A DNA stretch of 64,000 bases from CAYRWR01 sp964537555 (GTDB lineage: Bacteria; Spirochaetota; Brevinematia; Brevinematales; CAYRWR01), in contig CAZIAD010000001.1 in assembly GCA_964537555.1 (NCBI GenBank), forward strand, positions 112,145-176,144. Reading direction: 5' to 3'. Shown piece by piece: positions 35,987-45,645 of this stretch. Under the pieces are notes generated by a model. The model was not told where the DNA came from. It worked only from the letters and a program-made list of their open reading frames with translations, and made no database searches. How positions within the stretch are numbered: position 1 is the first letter of the stretch; each line of letters starts with the position of its first letter. Position numbers and translations under genes: made by a program.

Positions 35987-36030
35987 AAAAAGTTCCCCGA
36001 AAACAAGACCCAGATCAGTGAGGGGAACCC
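35987..36030 (-). terminator. Terminator or attenuator after rpsO
   Basis: Inverted repeat GTTCCCC (35992-35998) / GGGGAAC (36022-36028) with a 23-base loop; on the minus strand the stem is followed by five T. It probably lowers read-through from rpsO into the DUF2156-pnp genes. Confidence 0.55.
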
Positions 36031-36065
36031 TTTTTGATAAAGAAAAAATCGCTGTTCGGTCTTTA

Positions 36066-36341
36066 CTAAAAACTTCCGCGAATACCCAGTTCAGCAATAA
36101 GGTTTTTATATCTTTCGATATCAATATTATGCAAATAACGTAACATTCTCTTACGTCTTCCTACCAGGCGCATCAATCCTCTTTTGGAATTGTTATCATG
36201 CTTAAAATCCTGGAAGTGACGGGACAGATTGTTGATACGGTTAGTCATAATAGCGATCTGGACCTCAGGAGATCCGGTATCACCTTCTGTTCTGGCGTAT
36301 TTCTTTATCAGTTCTTGTTTGTCGTCAGTAGTAATAGGCAT
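36066..36341 (-). CDS. rpsO: 30S ribosomal protein uS15
   Basis: 91 residues. Binds 16S rRNA helices 20-22 early in 30S assembly. Typical sequence: TGSPEVQIAIMTNRINNL and the basic GLMRLVGRRKRMLRYL. ATG 36341 follows GGAGGAAATTG; the A of the ATG is also the last base of the ribF stop codon (TGATG). Confidence 0.97.
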   Translation of the reverse strand: MPITTDDKQELIKKYARTEGDTGSPEVQIAIMTNRINNLSRHFQDFKHDNNSKRGLMRLVGRRKRMLRYLHNIDIERYKNLIAELGIRGSF

Positions 36342-37294
36342 CAATTTCCTCCACACAAAATCTCAACAAATTCTTTTTCCATGACATGACCTTTACTTAA
36401 GGCCTGACAATTTAGCTTATCATTATAAAGTATTTCTGCTAATTCATCAAGATTATTCAACCTTTTTTCTTCCCGGATTTTCTGAATGAACACCAGGTCA
36501 TAGTTTCCCGCCGGTACTTCACGCTCATAATCCAGAATATTGGTTTCTATGCGCATCTCTTTTCCATCTATAGTGGGCCGATTACCGATATAGGACATGG
36601 AGGGCAGTAATTGTTTTCCTATGGCCATATAACTGAAGAATATCCCGCTGGAAGGCAGGACCTGGGAATTTTGTTCCATATTAATCGTGGGATAGCCGAT
36701 CTTTTTTCCGATACCGTCTCCGGACATGGTTCGGGAATGATAAAAATAGGGCCGGGTCAGCATCTCTTCTGCTTCTTGCAGTTCTCCTTCTTTGATCAGT
36801 CTTCTGATGGCCGTCGAATTCACGTCCTTTCCCTTCCAGGTGACTTTATCAAATACGCTTAGTTCAAAGTTTAACCTCCGGGATTGATGGTCCAGAGTCT
36901 TCACATCCCCCAGGTTTCTGTTCCCATACCGGAAGTTATACCCTACATAGAGATGCATTTTTTTGATCCTTTCTACCAGGAAGAGGATAAATTCATCAGC
37001 GGACATAGGCATCACATCATAGAGATGGAGGTCTACATAAGTCTTGACGCCCATATCTTTCATGATCTTTTTTTTGTATTGTGTAGGAAGTATATAGCCC
37101 ATAAACATTTCGGGACGGAGCAGCTTTACCGGGCTTTCTCTGAAAGTCAGCACGATAGTGGGTTTTCCCTGAGCTTCCTGGAGCATGGTGCTGATGATCT
37201 TCTGGTGGCCCAGGTGTATCCCGTCAAAATTTCCAATGGTGACATAAGCCTCATCCAGCTCGGGGATCTCTTCCAGGGTCTTAATTATCTTCAT
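36341..37294 (-). CDS. ribF: Bifunctional riboflavin kinase / FAD synthetase
   Basis: 317 residues. Makes FMN from riboflavin and then FAD. The N-terminal nucleotidyltransferase has TIGNFDGIHLGHQ and a YVGYNFRYGNRNLGD-type loop; the C-terminal flavokinase has GDGIGKKIGYPTINM. Its start overlaps the upstream HAD gene by 4 bp (ATGA) and its stop overlaps rpsO. Confidence 0.96.
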   Translation of the reverse strand: MKIIKTLEEIPELDEAYVTIGNFDGIHLGHQKIISTMLQEAQGKPTIVLTFRESPVKLLRPEMFMGYILPTQYKKKIMKDMGVKTYVDLHLYDVMPMSADEFILFLVERIKKMHLYVGYNFRYGNRNLGDVKTLDHQSRRLNFELSVFDKVTWKGKDVNSTAIRRLIKEGELQEAEEMLTRPYFYHSRTMSGDGIGKKIGYPTINMEQNSQVLPSSGIFFSYMAIGKQLLPSMSYIGNRPTIDGKEMRIETNILDYEREVPAGNYDLVFIQKIREEKRLNNLDELAEILYNDKLNCQALSKGHVMEKEFVEILCGGN

Positions 37295-37950
37295 TCATTC
37301 CTCAATAATCCTGATATATATTTCCGGGCCTGAGCCAGGTCTGAACATACTTTATGGGCGGCACTGAAGTCCTGGCCCCGGGTGTATTCGCTGGGAATAG
37401 CAATGGTATGGCATCCTGCAGCCTGGGCTGAGCGGCATCCATTTTCCGTGTCCTCCAATACAATACATTGTTGTGCATCCAATTGCAAGATTTTACAGGC
37501 ATGGAGGTAACACTCGGGGTGTGGTTTTCCCTGACTGATAGTATCAGAGCTCAGTAATACCTGGAAATAGGGCCTAATGGAAAGCTTATCCACCACCAGG
37601 TCCAGGAATTCCTGATGATTTCCCGTCACTACTGCCATAGCCAGCTTATCCTTAAAGCATTCCAGTATGTCAAACAGTCCGGGCAGCGCACTCAGTTCCT
37701 CTTTTATCAGCTGCAGCATGAGGCCATCCCGTATTCTTAGCCAATGGGATGGGTCGCCCTCCAGGCCCAGGTCCTGGCAGAATATCTTCATCGACTCCAG
37801 AGGCTTGCGCCCCATCATCTTGTGGATAGTATCCACAGAGAGCTCTTTTCCTGCCTGTCCGGCCAGCTCATATTCACTTTTCCAGTACAATCGCTCCGTA
37901 TCGACCATGAGGCCGTCCATGTCAAACAGCAGAGCCCGGTAGCCTGTCAC
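37291..37950 (-). CDS. HAD-superfamily phosphatase (beta-phosphoglucomutase-like subfamily)
   Basis: 219 residues. Motif I FDMDGLMVDTE (Asp10, Asp12) with a helical cap, VVTGN, and LEDTENGCRSAQAAGC. Subfamily members hydrolyse sugar or nucleotide phosphates; being next to ribF it may be a flavin-pathway phosphatase (the ribitylamino-pyrimidine step is done by HAD enzymes), which is inference. It overlaps both neighbours by ATGA. Confidence 0.85.
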   Translation of the reverse strand: MTGYRALLFDMDGLMVDTERLYWKSEYELAGQAGKELSVDTIHKMMGRKPLESMKIFCQDLGLEGDPSHWLRIRDGLMLQLIKEELSALPGLFDILECFKDKLAMAVVTGNHQEFLDLVVDKLSIRPYFQVLLSSDTISQGKPHPECYLHACKILQLDAQQCIVLEDTENGCRSAQAAGCHTIAIPSEYTRGQDFSAAHKVCSDLAQARKYISGLLRNE

Positions 37951-39488
37951 TTCTTATAACCTACTTTAAACAACTGGCTCAGCCCAAAATAGATAGCGAT
38001 AAAGCCCAGTATAAGAGAGCTGCCTAACACCAGTTTTAAGAGCGTACTCTCCAGCCCCAGGTACAGATAGTGATATACCGGATAAAGTGCGGCTATAGCC
38101 AGCCCGGATATTAAAGTATAGATCAGCAGTCTCTTGAAAAACACCGGCATGACAGCTTTAGCCTTTACCAGGGTAAACAGTCGTATAAAAAAGCCTGCCA
38201 TAGCTATCCAGGCCACGATAGTATCAGCCCAGATGATCCCTTCTATTCCCCAGCCCCTGAAGCGGGACCACTGATACAGGCCGACACTGGCTCCCAGAGT
38301 AAGGATATTAAGGATGAGGGGGGTTTTAGCGTCATGTACCGAATAAAATATTTTGGAAAGAGCGATGTTGATAGCAAATGGGAGCAGAGCGATGGCATAG
38401 AGCCGGGTAGCTGTATAAGTCAATTCGATCATTTCGCGGGTGTACTTACCGGTAGTGCCGGTAAACAACATCTGCAGATCACGAAAGACGATATTGACCG
38501 CTACTTCTGGCCACACTATAAAAAACACCGACAGAGGCACCAGGAGCCAGAGTAGCATGGTAAATGCTTCATTGATGGTCTGATGAAATCTGTCCAGCTC
38601 TTTTTTCAGGTCAATGGAAGATAATACCGGTAACAGGACAGTAGCCAGGGCGACTCCGGTCACTCCTACCAGGGCCTGGTTGAGCACAAAGGCATTATTA
38701 CGAATGGTGATCATTCCATCCGGTAAATAAGACATATAGCGTATGAAGATAAAACTGAGGGCAGTCAGCAGGCTCATATTCAATAAAGTCTGGCCCAGAA
38801 GAGGAAAAAACTCCTTTAAGGCCGGATCTTTAAGGTCCAGTATCAGGCTATATTTAAAATCTATCTGTTTAAGCTCAATGAGCTCCAGGGCAAACATCAG
38901 GACTCCCCCCACCAGTACGCCCACAGCCTGACTGTTGAGGTCCCAGGCTTTGTAAAAGAAAATGGGGTATAAAATAAAGGCTATATTGAATAAAATTGGG
39001 GCAAAAGCGGAACTGACAAATCGTTTGTGTGAATTCAATATTCCCATGGCCATAGAAAACAATGAGATGAAGATAGTAAAGGGCATCATGATCTGCATCA
39101 GTAAGATTGCCTGCTGTAATTTTTCCCCGGTGTATCCCGGTACAAACCAGGGCACAAATGCAGGGGCAAAATATATACCCAGGATAGTGAGAAGCACGGT
39201 AAATATAACAAAAAGATTGATCACGGTAGAGGCAAAACGATTGACTCTGTCGGCCTGCTTTCCATCCGCTCTGAGTTTTTGAAACACAGGGATAAAGGCA
39301 TTATTCATGGTGCCTTCACCGATCAGTTTTCGCAGGTTATTGATCTGATTAAAGGAGGCAATGAAGGGGTCTGCCCTCTCTCCAAACAGGTGATTCACTA
39401 CCGTCCATTTTAATATTCCCAGCATCCTGGAAAAGAATGTCCCGATAGCATTGATGAAAGTATGCCTGTAGGAGATAAGTTTTGCCAT
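37947..39488 (-). CDS. murJ: Lipid II flippase MurJ
   Basis: 513 residues with 14 membrane helices of the MVF/MOP fold. Moves lipid-linked peptidoglycan precursor across the inner membrane. Has the characteristic N-terminal GTFFSRMLGILK, FIASFNQINNLRKLIGEGTMNNAFIP and the amphipathic region between helices 4 and 5. Essential in most walled bacteria. Confidence 0.96.
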   Translation of the reverse strand: MAKLISYRHTFINAIGTFFSRMLGILKWTVVNHLFGERADPFIASFNQINNLRKLIGEGTMNNAFIPVFQKLRADGKQADRVNRFASTVINLFVIFTVLLTILGIYFAPAFVPWFVPGYTGEKLQQAILLMQIMMPFTIFISLFSMAMGILNSHKRFVSSAFAPILFNIAFILYPIFFYKAWDLNSQAVGVLVGGVLMFALELIELKQIDFKYSLILDLKDPALKEFFPLLGQTLLNMSLLTALSFIFIRYMSYLPDGMITIRNNAFVLNQALVGVTGVALATVLLPVLSSIDLKKELDRFHQTINEAFTMLLWLLVPLSVFFIVWPEVAVNIVFRDLQMLFTGTTGKYTREMIELTYTATRLYAIALLPFAINIALSKIFYSVHDAKTPLILNILTLGASVGLYQWSRFRGWGIEGIIWADTIVAWIAMAGFFIRLFTLVKAKAVMPVFFKRLLIYTLISGLAIAALYPVYHYLYLGLESTLLKLVLGSSLILGFIAIYFGLSQLFKVGYKK

Positions 39489-39496
39489 ATACTGCC

Positions 39497-40579
39497 TTAC
39501 TTATAGAGATTGAAATTCAAGGTGATGCTATGATAGCCCAGTCCCGCACTGTCCTGGATCTGGCTCAGGCCCAGCTGATCCTGTACTCCCCCAGAGAGGC
39601 CGCTGGCATCCATGTTTACCTTGACAGGGATGCTATACTTCCAGCCCAGGCTGAGAGACCAGTTCCGGCCAAACATCAGATTGGCATCAGCGTAGAGGCC
39701 TACATTATGATGGGTAAACCAGAGCTTATTCACTGTCACTGCCACATTCTGTTTCACCTTCCGGATATTAAACTGGTACAATAATCCTGCAGACACCTGT
39801 ATTATCTTAGTCCGGACCAGGCTGATTCCCACAACCGGAGAAAGAATGATATGTTGGGAGTCGGCATTGGTATTCAAGCTGCCTGTACCCAGCTCCAGAT
39901 CCAATCCCGCCTGTAAAAAAGACTCACCGGGAGCATGAAAGCCCCCCACCAGTCCGAAAAATCCTGACTGACTAAAGCCCGGAAATTTTCCAAAAGTCAA
40001 TCCCATTTCCCAGGCAAAATCCTTTCCGGGAGGGGCCATAAGAGTGGAAAAATACCCCGGGCCAGATCTTTTATGATCAGGGGTCTTTTTAATGGGTTTG
40101 AGTTTGAAAGTAGCTACTTTTCGGCCCTGAGCCAGCAGGGCTATACGCTGAGCCAGAGTGGGCATGATGTCCACTACTCCCGATTTATCATAAGACATGA
40201 CCGTGTCACCCCATTCCACTACTCCTGTAGTAGAATTGAGGGCCTTGACCGTGATGATGTATCTCCCATCAATATAACTGACGGTACCGGAAAGAATAAG
40301 CTGAGCACCCAGTATCTCCCCCAGGCGTACCGCATCTTCTTCAGTAATACCGGACAGGCTCAGTTTCTGTTCTTTGATGACCTGACTCAGCTTTTCTCTT
40401 TCCACTACCACAAAGACATTTTTCTTCCGGGCCAGTTCGGCCTGCAGTACTTCAGTGAGTGAGCCTGTATCAATACTGGTCTTTTTATCCAGCTCCATGA
40501 CAGCGATCTTTATCCTGTCTGCCCCAAAAGCAGCGGAAAACAGTAGGTTCAGAGCCAGAATTATCAATGATTTTTTCAT
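39497..40579 (-). CDS. Exported CsgG/TolB-N-like protein with a C-terminal barrel
   Basis: 360 residues with a signal peptide. Residues ~20-150 are a CsgG-type domain (IKIAVMELDKKTSID, ELARKKNVFVVVEREKLSQVIKEQKL, GAQLILSGTVSYIDGRYIITVKAL), followed by a linker and ~190 residues of alternating beta strands like a small outer-membrane barrel. A Cys lipobox is not present. It is the first gene of the murJ train, eight bases before murJ, with ATG preceded by GGGGG. Proteins of this type are common in spirochaetes and may act at the outer membrane. Confidence 0.75.
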   Translation of the reverse strand: MKKSLIILALNLLFSAAFGADRIKIAVMELDKKTSIDTGSLTEVLQAELARKKNVFVVVEREKLSQVIKEQKLSLSGITEEDAVRLGEILGAQLILSGTVSYIDGRYIITVKALNSTTGVVEWGDTVMSYDKSGVVDIMPTLAQRIALLAQGRKVATFKLKPIKKTPDHKRSGPGYFSTLMAPPGKDFAWEMGLTFGKFPGFSQSGFFGLVGGFHAPGESFLQAGLDLELGTGSLNTNADSQHIILSPVVGISLVRTKIIQVSAGLLYQFNIRKVKQNVAVTVNKLWFTHHNVGLYADANLMFGRNWSLSLGWKYSIPVKVNMDASGLSGGVQDQLGLSQIQDSAGLGYHSITLNFNLYK

Positions 40580-40609
40580 AAACACCCCCAGAGATCCATC
40601 GGTCTAATA

Positions 40610-40638
40610 ATTTATCATGTACCGGGAGGTTTCGCAAA
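40610..40638 (-). promoter_or_regulatory. Promoter of the CsgG-like/murJ/ribF/rpsO gene train
   Basis: TTGCGA (40638-40633), 17 bp, TAAATT (40615-40610), 30 bp before the ATG. Confidence 0.5.
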
Positions 40639-40668
40639 TAGAGAGGGTATTATTTCAGGATTTGTGGG

Positions 40669-41667
40669 CTAAAGTGCCTGGGCCAGGGTAATAGCCGATA
40701 CCATGTAGATATCTGCCGGTGAAGCCCCCCGGGACAGGTCGTTCAGAGGCTTAGCCAGGCCCTGCAGGATAGGCCCGTAAGCTTCGGCATTGGCCAGACG
40801 CTGGGTTATCTTATAGCCTATATTTCCGGCATTGAGGTCGGGAAAGACGATCACATTAGCCCGTCCGGCTACCGGGGAACCGGGGGCCTTTTTCTCACAG
40901 ACTCCGGGCATCACTGCCGCGTCAAACTGCATCTCGCCGTCATAGATAAAGTCAGGCTTCCGGCTCTTCAGGATCTCCATAGCCTGTTGCACGTTAGTCA
41001 CAGAAGGTGACTCGGCACTGCCCTTGGTAGAAAAGGACAGCAGGGCTACAATAGGTTCGATCTTCAAGAGCTTGCGGGCAGTCTCCGCAGAGGATATGGC
41101 TATATCTGCCAGCTGTTCCGGTGTAGGCTCGGGGATGACCCCGCAGTCAGCATATATAAAACGGCCGTTTTCTCCATAGAGATGGTTAGGCGTGATCATT
41201 ACAAAGGATCCGGATACCGTGTTATTACCGGGCTTGGTCTTGACTATTAATAACGCTGCTCTTACAGTCTTGGAAGTGGGGGTCATGGAACCCGAGACCA
41301 TAGCATCGGCATGGCCCAGTCGCATCATCATGGCCCCATGATAGACCTCATCTTTGACCAGTTCATAGGCTTCATCCTGGGGCAGGCCTTTATGCTTACG
41401 AAGATTGTAGAGCTCTTCTCCAAATGTATCCAGATCGGGGCTTTTGGCAGGATCGATCAGGGTCACACCATCCAGAGAGACCCCTTCCTCTTTGGCTTTA
41501 CGGTTAAGGGCATCCGGCTCACCCAGTACGATGACTTCTGAGGCCAGCTGTCCATTGACCACCAGTTCCGCTGCACGTAATACACGTTCATCCCGTCCTT
41601 CAGGCAGTACCAGGCGTTTGGGATTGGATTTTACTTTTTCCAGGATATAGGTCTTGAAATCGAGCAT
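40669..41667 (-). CDS. pta: Phosphate acetyltransferase
   Basis: 332 residues, the short Pta form without the N-terminal regulatory domains. Interconverts acetyl-CoA and acetyl phosphate. Family signature: LPEGRDERVLRAAELV, SGSMTPTSKTVRAAL, FPDLNAGNIGYKITQRLA. The acetate kinase gene that normally partners it is not in the window. A strong promoter precedes it. Confidence 0.96.
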   Translation of the reverse strand: MLDFKTYILEKVKSNPKRLVLPEGRDERVLRAAELVVNGQLASEVIVLGEPDALNRKAKEEGVSLDGVTLIDPAKSPDLDTFGEELYNLRKHKGLPQDEAYELVKDEVYHGAMMMRLGHADAMVSGSMTPTSKTVRAALLIVKTKPGNNTVSGSFVMITPNHLYGENGRFIYADCGVIPEPTPEQLADIAISSAETARKLLKIEPIVALLSFSTKGSAESPSVTNVQQAMEILKSRKPDFIYDGEMQFDAAVMPGVCEKKAPGSPVAGRANVIVFPDLNAGNIGYKITQRLANAEAYGPILQGLAKPLNDLSRGASPADIYMVSAITLAQAL

Positions 41668-41694
41668 GCAGGGCTCCTCAGGTATGATACATAT

Positions 41695-41723
41695 ATTTTA
41701 ATACCGTATTAATCGGCTGTCAA
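41695..41723 (-). promoter_or_regulatory. Strong sigma70-type promoter of pta
   Basis: Consensus TTGACA (41723-41718), 17 bp, TAAAAT (41700-41695), 27 bp before the ATG. Confidence 0.7.
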
Positions 41724-41830
41724 ATACTTGTTTAGTGTTGATGAAAATATTATCAATTTTAAGCTAAGGCCTGCATCATATATGTGCAGATGCCCCGGAT
41801 CAGATTAATCACTAAAAACTGAGAGATAAT

Positions 41831-41859
41831 TAGACAGAGCTCTGTTCCGGGTCTACAAT
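41831..41859 (+). promoter_or_regulatory. Sigma70-type promoter of the tldE-tldD operon
   Basis: TAGACA (41831-41836), 17 bp, TACAAT (41854-41859), then AAGGAG before the ATG at 41877. Confidence 0.6.
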
Positions 41860-41876
41860 ATAAGTAAGGAGTGCAG

Positions 41877-43232
41877 ATGACCACCCAGACACCTTCTTTT
41901 GATAAAGATATGAAACAGGCTATTAAAAAAAACCTATCCCGGTACCCCGACTATGCTATGCATTTTTATTATACAGAATGGGAGACTTCATTTCTCAGAT
42001 TTTATCACAGTCAGACCAACTACAATATCCATAAACAGGACATATCTCTGCGAGGCATTATAGAAAAAGACAACAAAAAGATGGAATTCAGCCTGTCCCA
42101 CCCTGATGAGTCGGCTCTGCAAAAAGCAGTGTCTGATACAGTTCAGGCCCTGCATCAATTACCCCCCGACAATGACTGGCACAGTTTTGAAGATGATACT
42201 CAGGTCTTTGAGTACAGTGATTATCCTGACTCAGTAGCTGCAGTCAGCCTGGACCGGAAAATAGCTATCCTGGATAGACTGGCCCGGATGGCAGAGCCCT
42301 ATGATTTTGAGATCTACGGTATTTTTATCTGCTCTAAAGTCCAGACCCGCATCATCAATACTCAGGGCCTGGATAAGCTCACCTACCAGTCTCCCGTCAT
42401 GCTGGAAGTCAAGGCGGTGTCCCGTAAAAACATGGTCACTGTAATAGATGCGTTCGGGGGAGACAGCCTGGAGGGCTTTGACCTGGAGGCTTTCAGCAGC
42501 CGTTTTGAAAAGAAGATAAAGCATGCCACCCTGGATGTGGTGGATGTGGAAGCAGGTGAATACGATGTCATATTAGCCCCCTATGCCATGCAGGAATTTA
42601 TGTCCTACCTGGGCTATAGCTTCTATGATTCTACCCTGGATCAGGGCATGTCCTTTGTCCAGGATAAGCAGGGCCGGAAGATATTTCCCGCATCTATCTC
42701 CCTCTCTTCCCGGCCTCATCATCCCCGCCTTATCAATGTGCCCTACAACGGGGACGGCCATTATGCCCCTGACCTGGACCTTATCCGGGACGGCGTTTTC
42801 AAAGAATTTGTGGTGGACCATTATTACAGCCATAAGCTGAAACTGAAAAAGAACGGGTCGGTAGGCAATCAGGCCCTGGTCATGGACAGCGGAAACAGCA
42901 GCCTGGAAGATATGTTTAAAAGTATTAAAAAAGGCCTCTATATCTCCAACCTGCACTATATGAACTTTATCAACCAGAAAGAGACCTCTGTGACTGGGAT
43001 CACCCGGGACGGTACCTTTCTCATAGAGGATGGCCGCATCACCAAAGTCGTAAATAACCTGCGATACACCATGAAGATCACTGACATCCTCAACCATACG
43101 GCCCTGATCGAGAATAAACAGTATGTGGTACCCCAGAGCAGTAACTACAACCGCTTCACTCTTATGAGCGGCCTCATGCCCCATGTCCTGACCCGCGGTT
43201 TTAAGATCAGTTCCTCCACCCATACCATCTAG
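41877..43232 (+). CDS. tldE: TldE/PmbA-type partner of the TldD peptidase
   Basis: 451 residues. TldE lacks the metal site and forms the heterodimer with TldD that degrades small unfolded peptides and matures some modified peptides. Seen here: PmbA-like N-terminal swapped domain, then YDVILAPYAMQEFMSYLGYSF, NGDGHYAPDLDLIRDGVFKEF and SVTGITRDGTFLIEDGRITKVV, and no HExxxH motif. ATG 41877 was used because the in-frame GTG at 41871 sits in the ribosome binding site. tldD follows after 9 bp. Confidence 0.85.
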   Translation: MTTQTPSFDKDMKQAIKKNLSRYPDYAMHFYYTEWETSFLRFYHSQTNYNIHKQDISLRGIIEKDNKKMEFSLSHPDESALQKAVSDTVQALHQLPPDNDWHSFEDDTQVFEYSDYPDSVAAVSLDRKIAILDRLARMAEPYDFEIYGIFICSKVQTRIINTQGLDKLTYQSPVMLEVKAVSRKNMVTVIDAFGGDSLEGFDLEAFSSRFEKKIKHATLDVVDVEAGEYDVILAPYAMQEFMSYLGYSFYDSTLDQGMSFVQDKQGRKIFPASISLSSRPHHPRLINVPYNGDGHYAPDLDLIRDGVFKEFVVDHYYSHKLKLKKNGSVGNQALVMDSGNSSLEDMFKSIKKGLYISNLHYMNFINQKETSVTGITRDGTFLIEDGRITKVVNNLRYTMKITDILNHTALIENKQYVVPQSSNYNRFTLMSGLMPHVLTRGFKISSSTHTI

Positions 43233-43241
43233 GAGCCCACC

Positions 43242-44690
43242 ATGAAAGATACCCTTTTAAATATTATACAAAAGCTCAACACCGCCTCTGTGCAGTTTGC
43301 GGACGTGCGTTATTCCTGCAGTGATGATGAGGTCCTTTACTTTGAACAGGGGGAGCTTAAGGAATACTCCACTAACCTGGCTAAAAAGACTATAGGCATA
43401 CGGGTCCTCAGACAGGGCTGCTGGGGCTTTGCCGGTACCAATGACCTGTCCCCTCATTCCATAGACCGGGCTATACAGTCTGCCCTCAGCAGTGCGGACC
43501 ATGGCTCCCGCTTCATGCATAAAAAGGTCTCTTTCCCGCCCCAGAAACCGGTCCAGGCATCCTACCTGCAGAAGCCTCAGATAGACCCCTTCACCATGGA
43601 CCGGGAGGAAAAGATGGCCTGGTTCTCTGCTCTGGCCCGGGATATACACCAGGGAGGACGTAAAGATATCGTATTTGACTATCTGGTCAATCATTTTCAC
43701 AGGGAGTCCCGCATCTATGCCAATACCGAGGGCACAGTAGCAGACTCACTGAGCTACCATGTTCTGCCTCTATTCTCCCTCATAGCCGCCAGTGAAAAAG
43801 GTACCCAGACCCGGACCTTCCCGGGCCATATGTCAGCCGCCTCCGGGGGATTTGAGCAGGTCCTGTCCCTGGGCATGGAGGATCATATTGAGGCCTGTGT
43901 CAAAGAGGCCAGGGATCTGCTGGATGCACCCACCATCAGTGAAGAAAAGGCAGACATCATCATCGGAAACGGGCACCTGGCCCTCCAGCTCCACGAGTCG
44001 GTAGGCCATGCCACGGAAGCGGACCGTATATTCGGCATGGAGATATCCTATGCCGGCAAGACCTTTGTTAAACCCGAGATGCTGGGGACTTTTAAATACG
44101 GCTCCCCGGAGGTGACGATCTATTCCGACTCCAGTGACCCGAGGGGTATAGGCTACCATCCCGTCGATGACGAGGGTATACCCGGTAAAAAAGTGACTAT
44201 CATCGATAAAGGCATACTGGTGGACCAGCAGACCGACCGGGCTATCGCCCATGAGCTGGGACTCTCTCCCAGTTCCAATATGAAGAGCTCACACGCTTAT
44301 GACTATCCCCTGGTCCGTATGACCAATTTCTGCCTGTCCCCCGGCCGGGGAGGCAGCCTGGATGAGCTGATCCGTTCCACTGAAAGAGGCTACCTCCTGG
44401 ACCACACCAAGACCTGGTCCATAGATGACAACCGCTACAACTTTCAGTTTACCACCGAGATCGGCTGGAAGATAGAAGAGGGGGAGATCACCGGCATTGT
44501 TAAAGAGCCTACTTATTACGGTATCACTCCGGAATTCTGGAATTCCTGTGATGCGGTGTGCGATGAGTCCGAATGGCAGTATATGGGAACCTTTGATTGC
44601 GGGAAGGGGCAGCCCGGACAGGTCCTGCACCTGTCCCACGGAGTAGCTCCCGCCCGGTTTAAGAATGTGACGGTAAATGTAAAGGCCTGA
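43242..44690 (+). CDS. tldD: TldD-type zinc peptidase subunit
   Basis: 482 residues. The metal-binding HExxxH motif is present as HESVGH (His251, Glu252, His256) followed by ATEADRIFG, the TldD hallmark. Other family blocks: SSNMKSSHAYDYPLVRMTN and GEITGIVKEPTYYG. Works with the adjacent TldE in the cytoplasm. Its substrate here is unknown; no RiPP precursor or synthetase is recognisable close by. Confidence 0.92.
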   Translation: MKDTLLNIIQKLNTASVQFADVRYSCSDDEVLYFEQGELKEYSTNLAKKTIGIRVLRQGCWGFAGTNDLSPHSIDRAIQSALSSADHGSRFMHKKVSFPPQKPVQASYLQKPQIDPFTMDREEKMAWFSALARDIHQGGRKDIVFDYLVNHFHRESRIYANTEGTVADSLSYHVLPLFSLIAASEKGTQTRTFPGHMSAASGGFEQVLSLGMEDHIEACVKEARDLLDAPTISEEKADIIIGNGHLALQLHESVGHATEADRIFGMEISYAGKTFVKPEMLGTFKYGSPEVTIYSDSSDPRGIGYHPVDDEGIPGKKVTIIDKGILVDQQTDRAIAHELGLSPSSNMKSSHAYDYPLVRMTNFCLSPGRGGSLDELIRSTERGYLLDHTKTWSIDDNRYNFQFTTEIGWKIEEGEITGIVKEPTYYGITPEFWNSCDAVCDESEWQYMGTFDCGKGQPGQVLHLSHGVAPARFKNVTVNVKA

Positions 44691-44721
44691 TATACCATTA
44701 AACCTGTTAAGGAGTTAAGGG

Positions 44722-45594
44722 ATGAAATACCTGATGGAAAATTCCTTAAGTATTTTTAGCGCATTTATACTCATAGTGCTATTTACAGCCATCCTTCAGG
44801 GAGCCAATATCTTCCTGTCCCGCTTTGTACCGGGAGTATGGAGCCTGCTGCTATTCTACCTCATCATGCCTTTTGCTGCCATGGGACTGATCAGCTGGTT
44901 ATCTGAGAATATTTTGTCTTATCTTAAAGAACAGGAATATCTCATGACTATTATCGGTATAACGGCCTTTATTTCAATATTTCTCCTGCCCCTGGGAGAT
45001 GCTTTTCTACCGGTAAAGGATTATGTCTACCATGTCACTCATCCCGGGCAGGTCTATGCGGAAATAGATGAGGCCATTCCGGACAGAAAAAACTCCTATT
45101 ATTTTTTGAAAGGAGCTGAGCTGAAGAGAGAGCTGATGGGCATACATCACCGACGATCCAGTAGCGGAAAGATCGACACCGGTGGAGTCACTACTCATGA
45201 TTACTATGTATATGCTATCCCTTTAGTGAGCTCAAACCATGGATCAGTAAGCTCTGTCCGTTTCTGGTTAATGGAAAGCCAGGGATTTTCCCAGTCCTGG
45301 GCATTAGGGTCCTATATGATCAATCAGAGCAAAGGAATCCTGCCTGAGGGCCTGGTGCTGACTGACCCCATGGACAGGCGCAGGATGATGAAAGCCATAC
45401 GAAATGCAGCCCGGACTTATGATCTGGATCTGGACAGGCCACTGGTACTACTAAAACCCATTGGTGACCTGGATAAGTTCCGTCTTTCCGGAAAGAGAAA
45501 TGTGATCCTATACTTAGGAATAGTGCTACTGATATGGGTACTGATACCGTGGATAATATATATAGTGAGACTATCCCGGGCTAACCCGGCTTAG
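44722..45594 (+). CDS. Membrane protein of unknown function following tldD
   Basis: 290 residues. Three N-terminal hydrophobic helices (about 10-105), a soluble central domain of ~150 residues (ELKRELMGIHHRRSSSGKIDTGG region) and one C-terminal helix (VILYLGIVLLIWVLIPWIIYIV). Not recognised. It starts 31 bp after tldD behind AAGGAG, so probably the same operon. Confidence 0.65.
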   Translation: MKYLMENSLSIFSAFILIVLFTAILQGANIFLSRFVPGVWSLLLFYLIMPFAAMGLISWLSENILSYLKEQEYLMTIIGITAFISIFLLPLGDAFLPVKDYVYHVTHPGQVYAEIDEAIPDRKNSYYFLKGAELKRELMGIHHRRSSSGKIDTGGVTTHDYYVYAIPLVSSNHGSVSSVRFWLMESQGFSQSWALGSYMINQSKGILPEGLVLTDPMDRRRMMKAIRNAARTYDLDLDRPLVLLKPIGDLDKFRLSGKRNVILYLGIVLLIWVLIPWIIYIVRLSRANPA

Positions 45595-45645
45595 TGAATT
45601 GCGACTTATATGTCCATAATTACCAGGAGTGATTAAACCATTCGC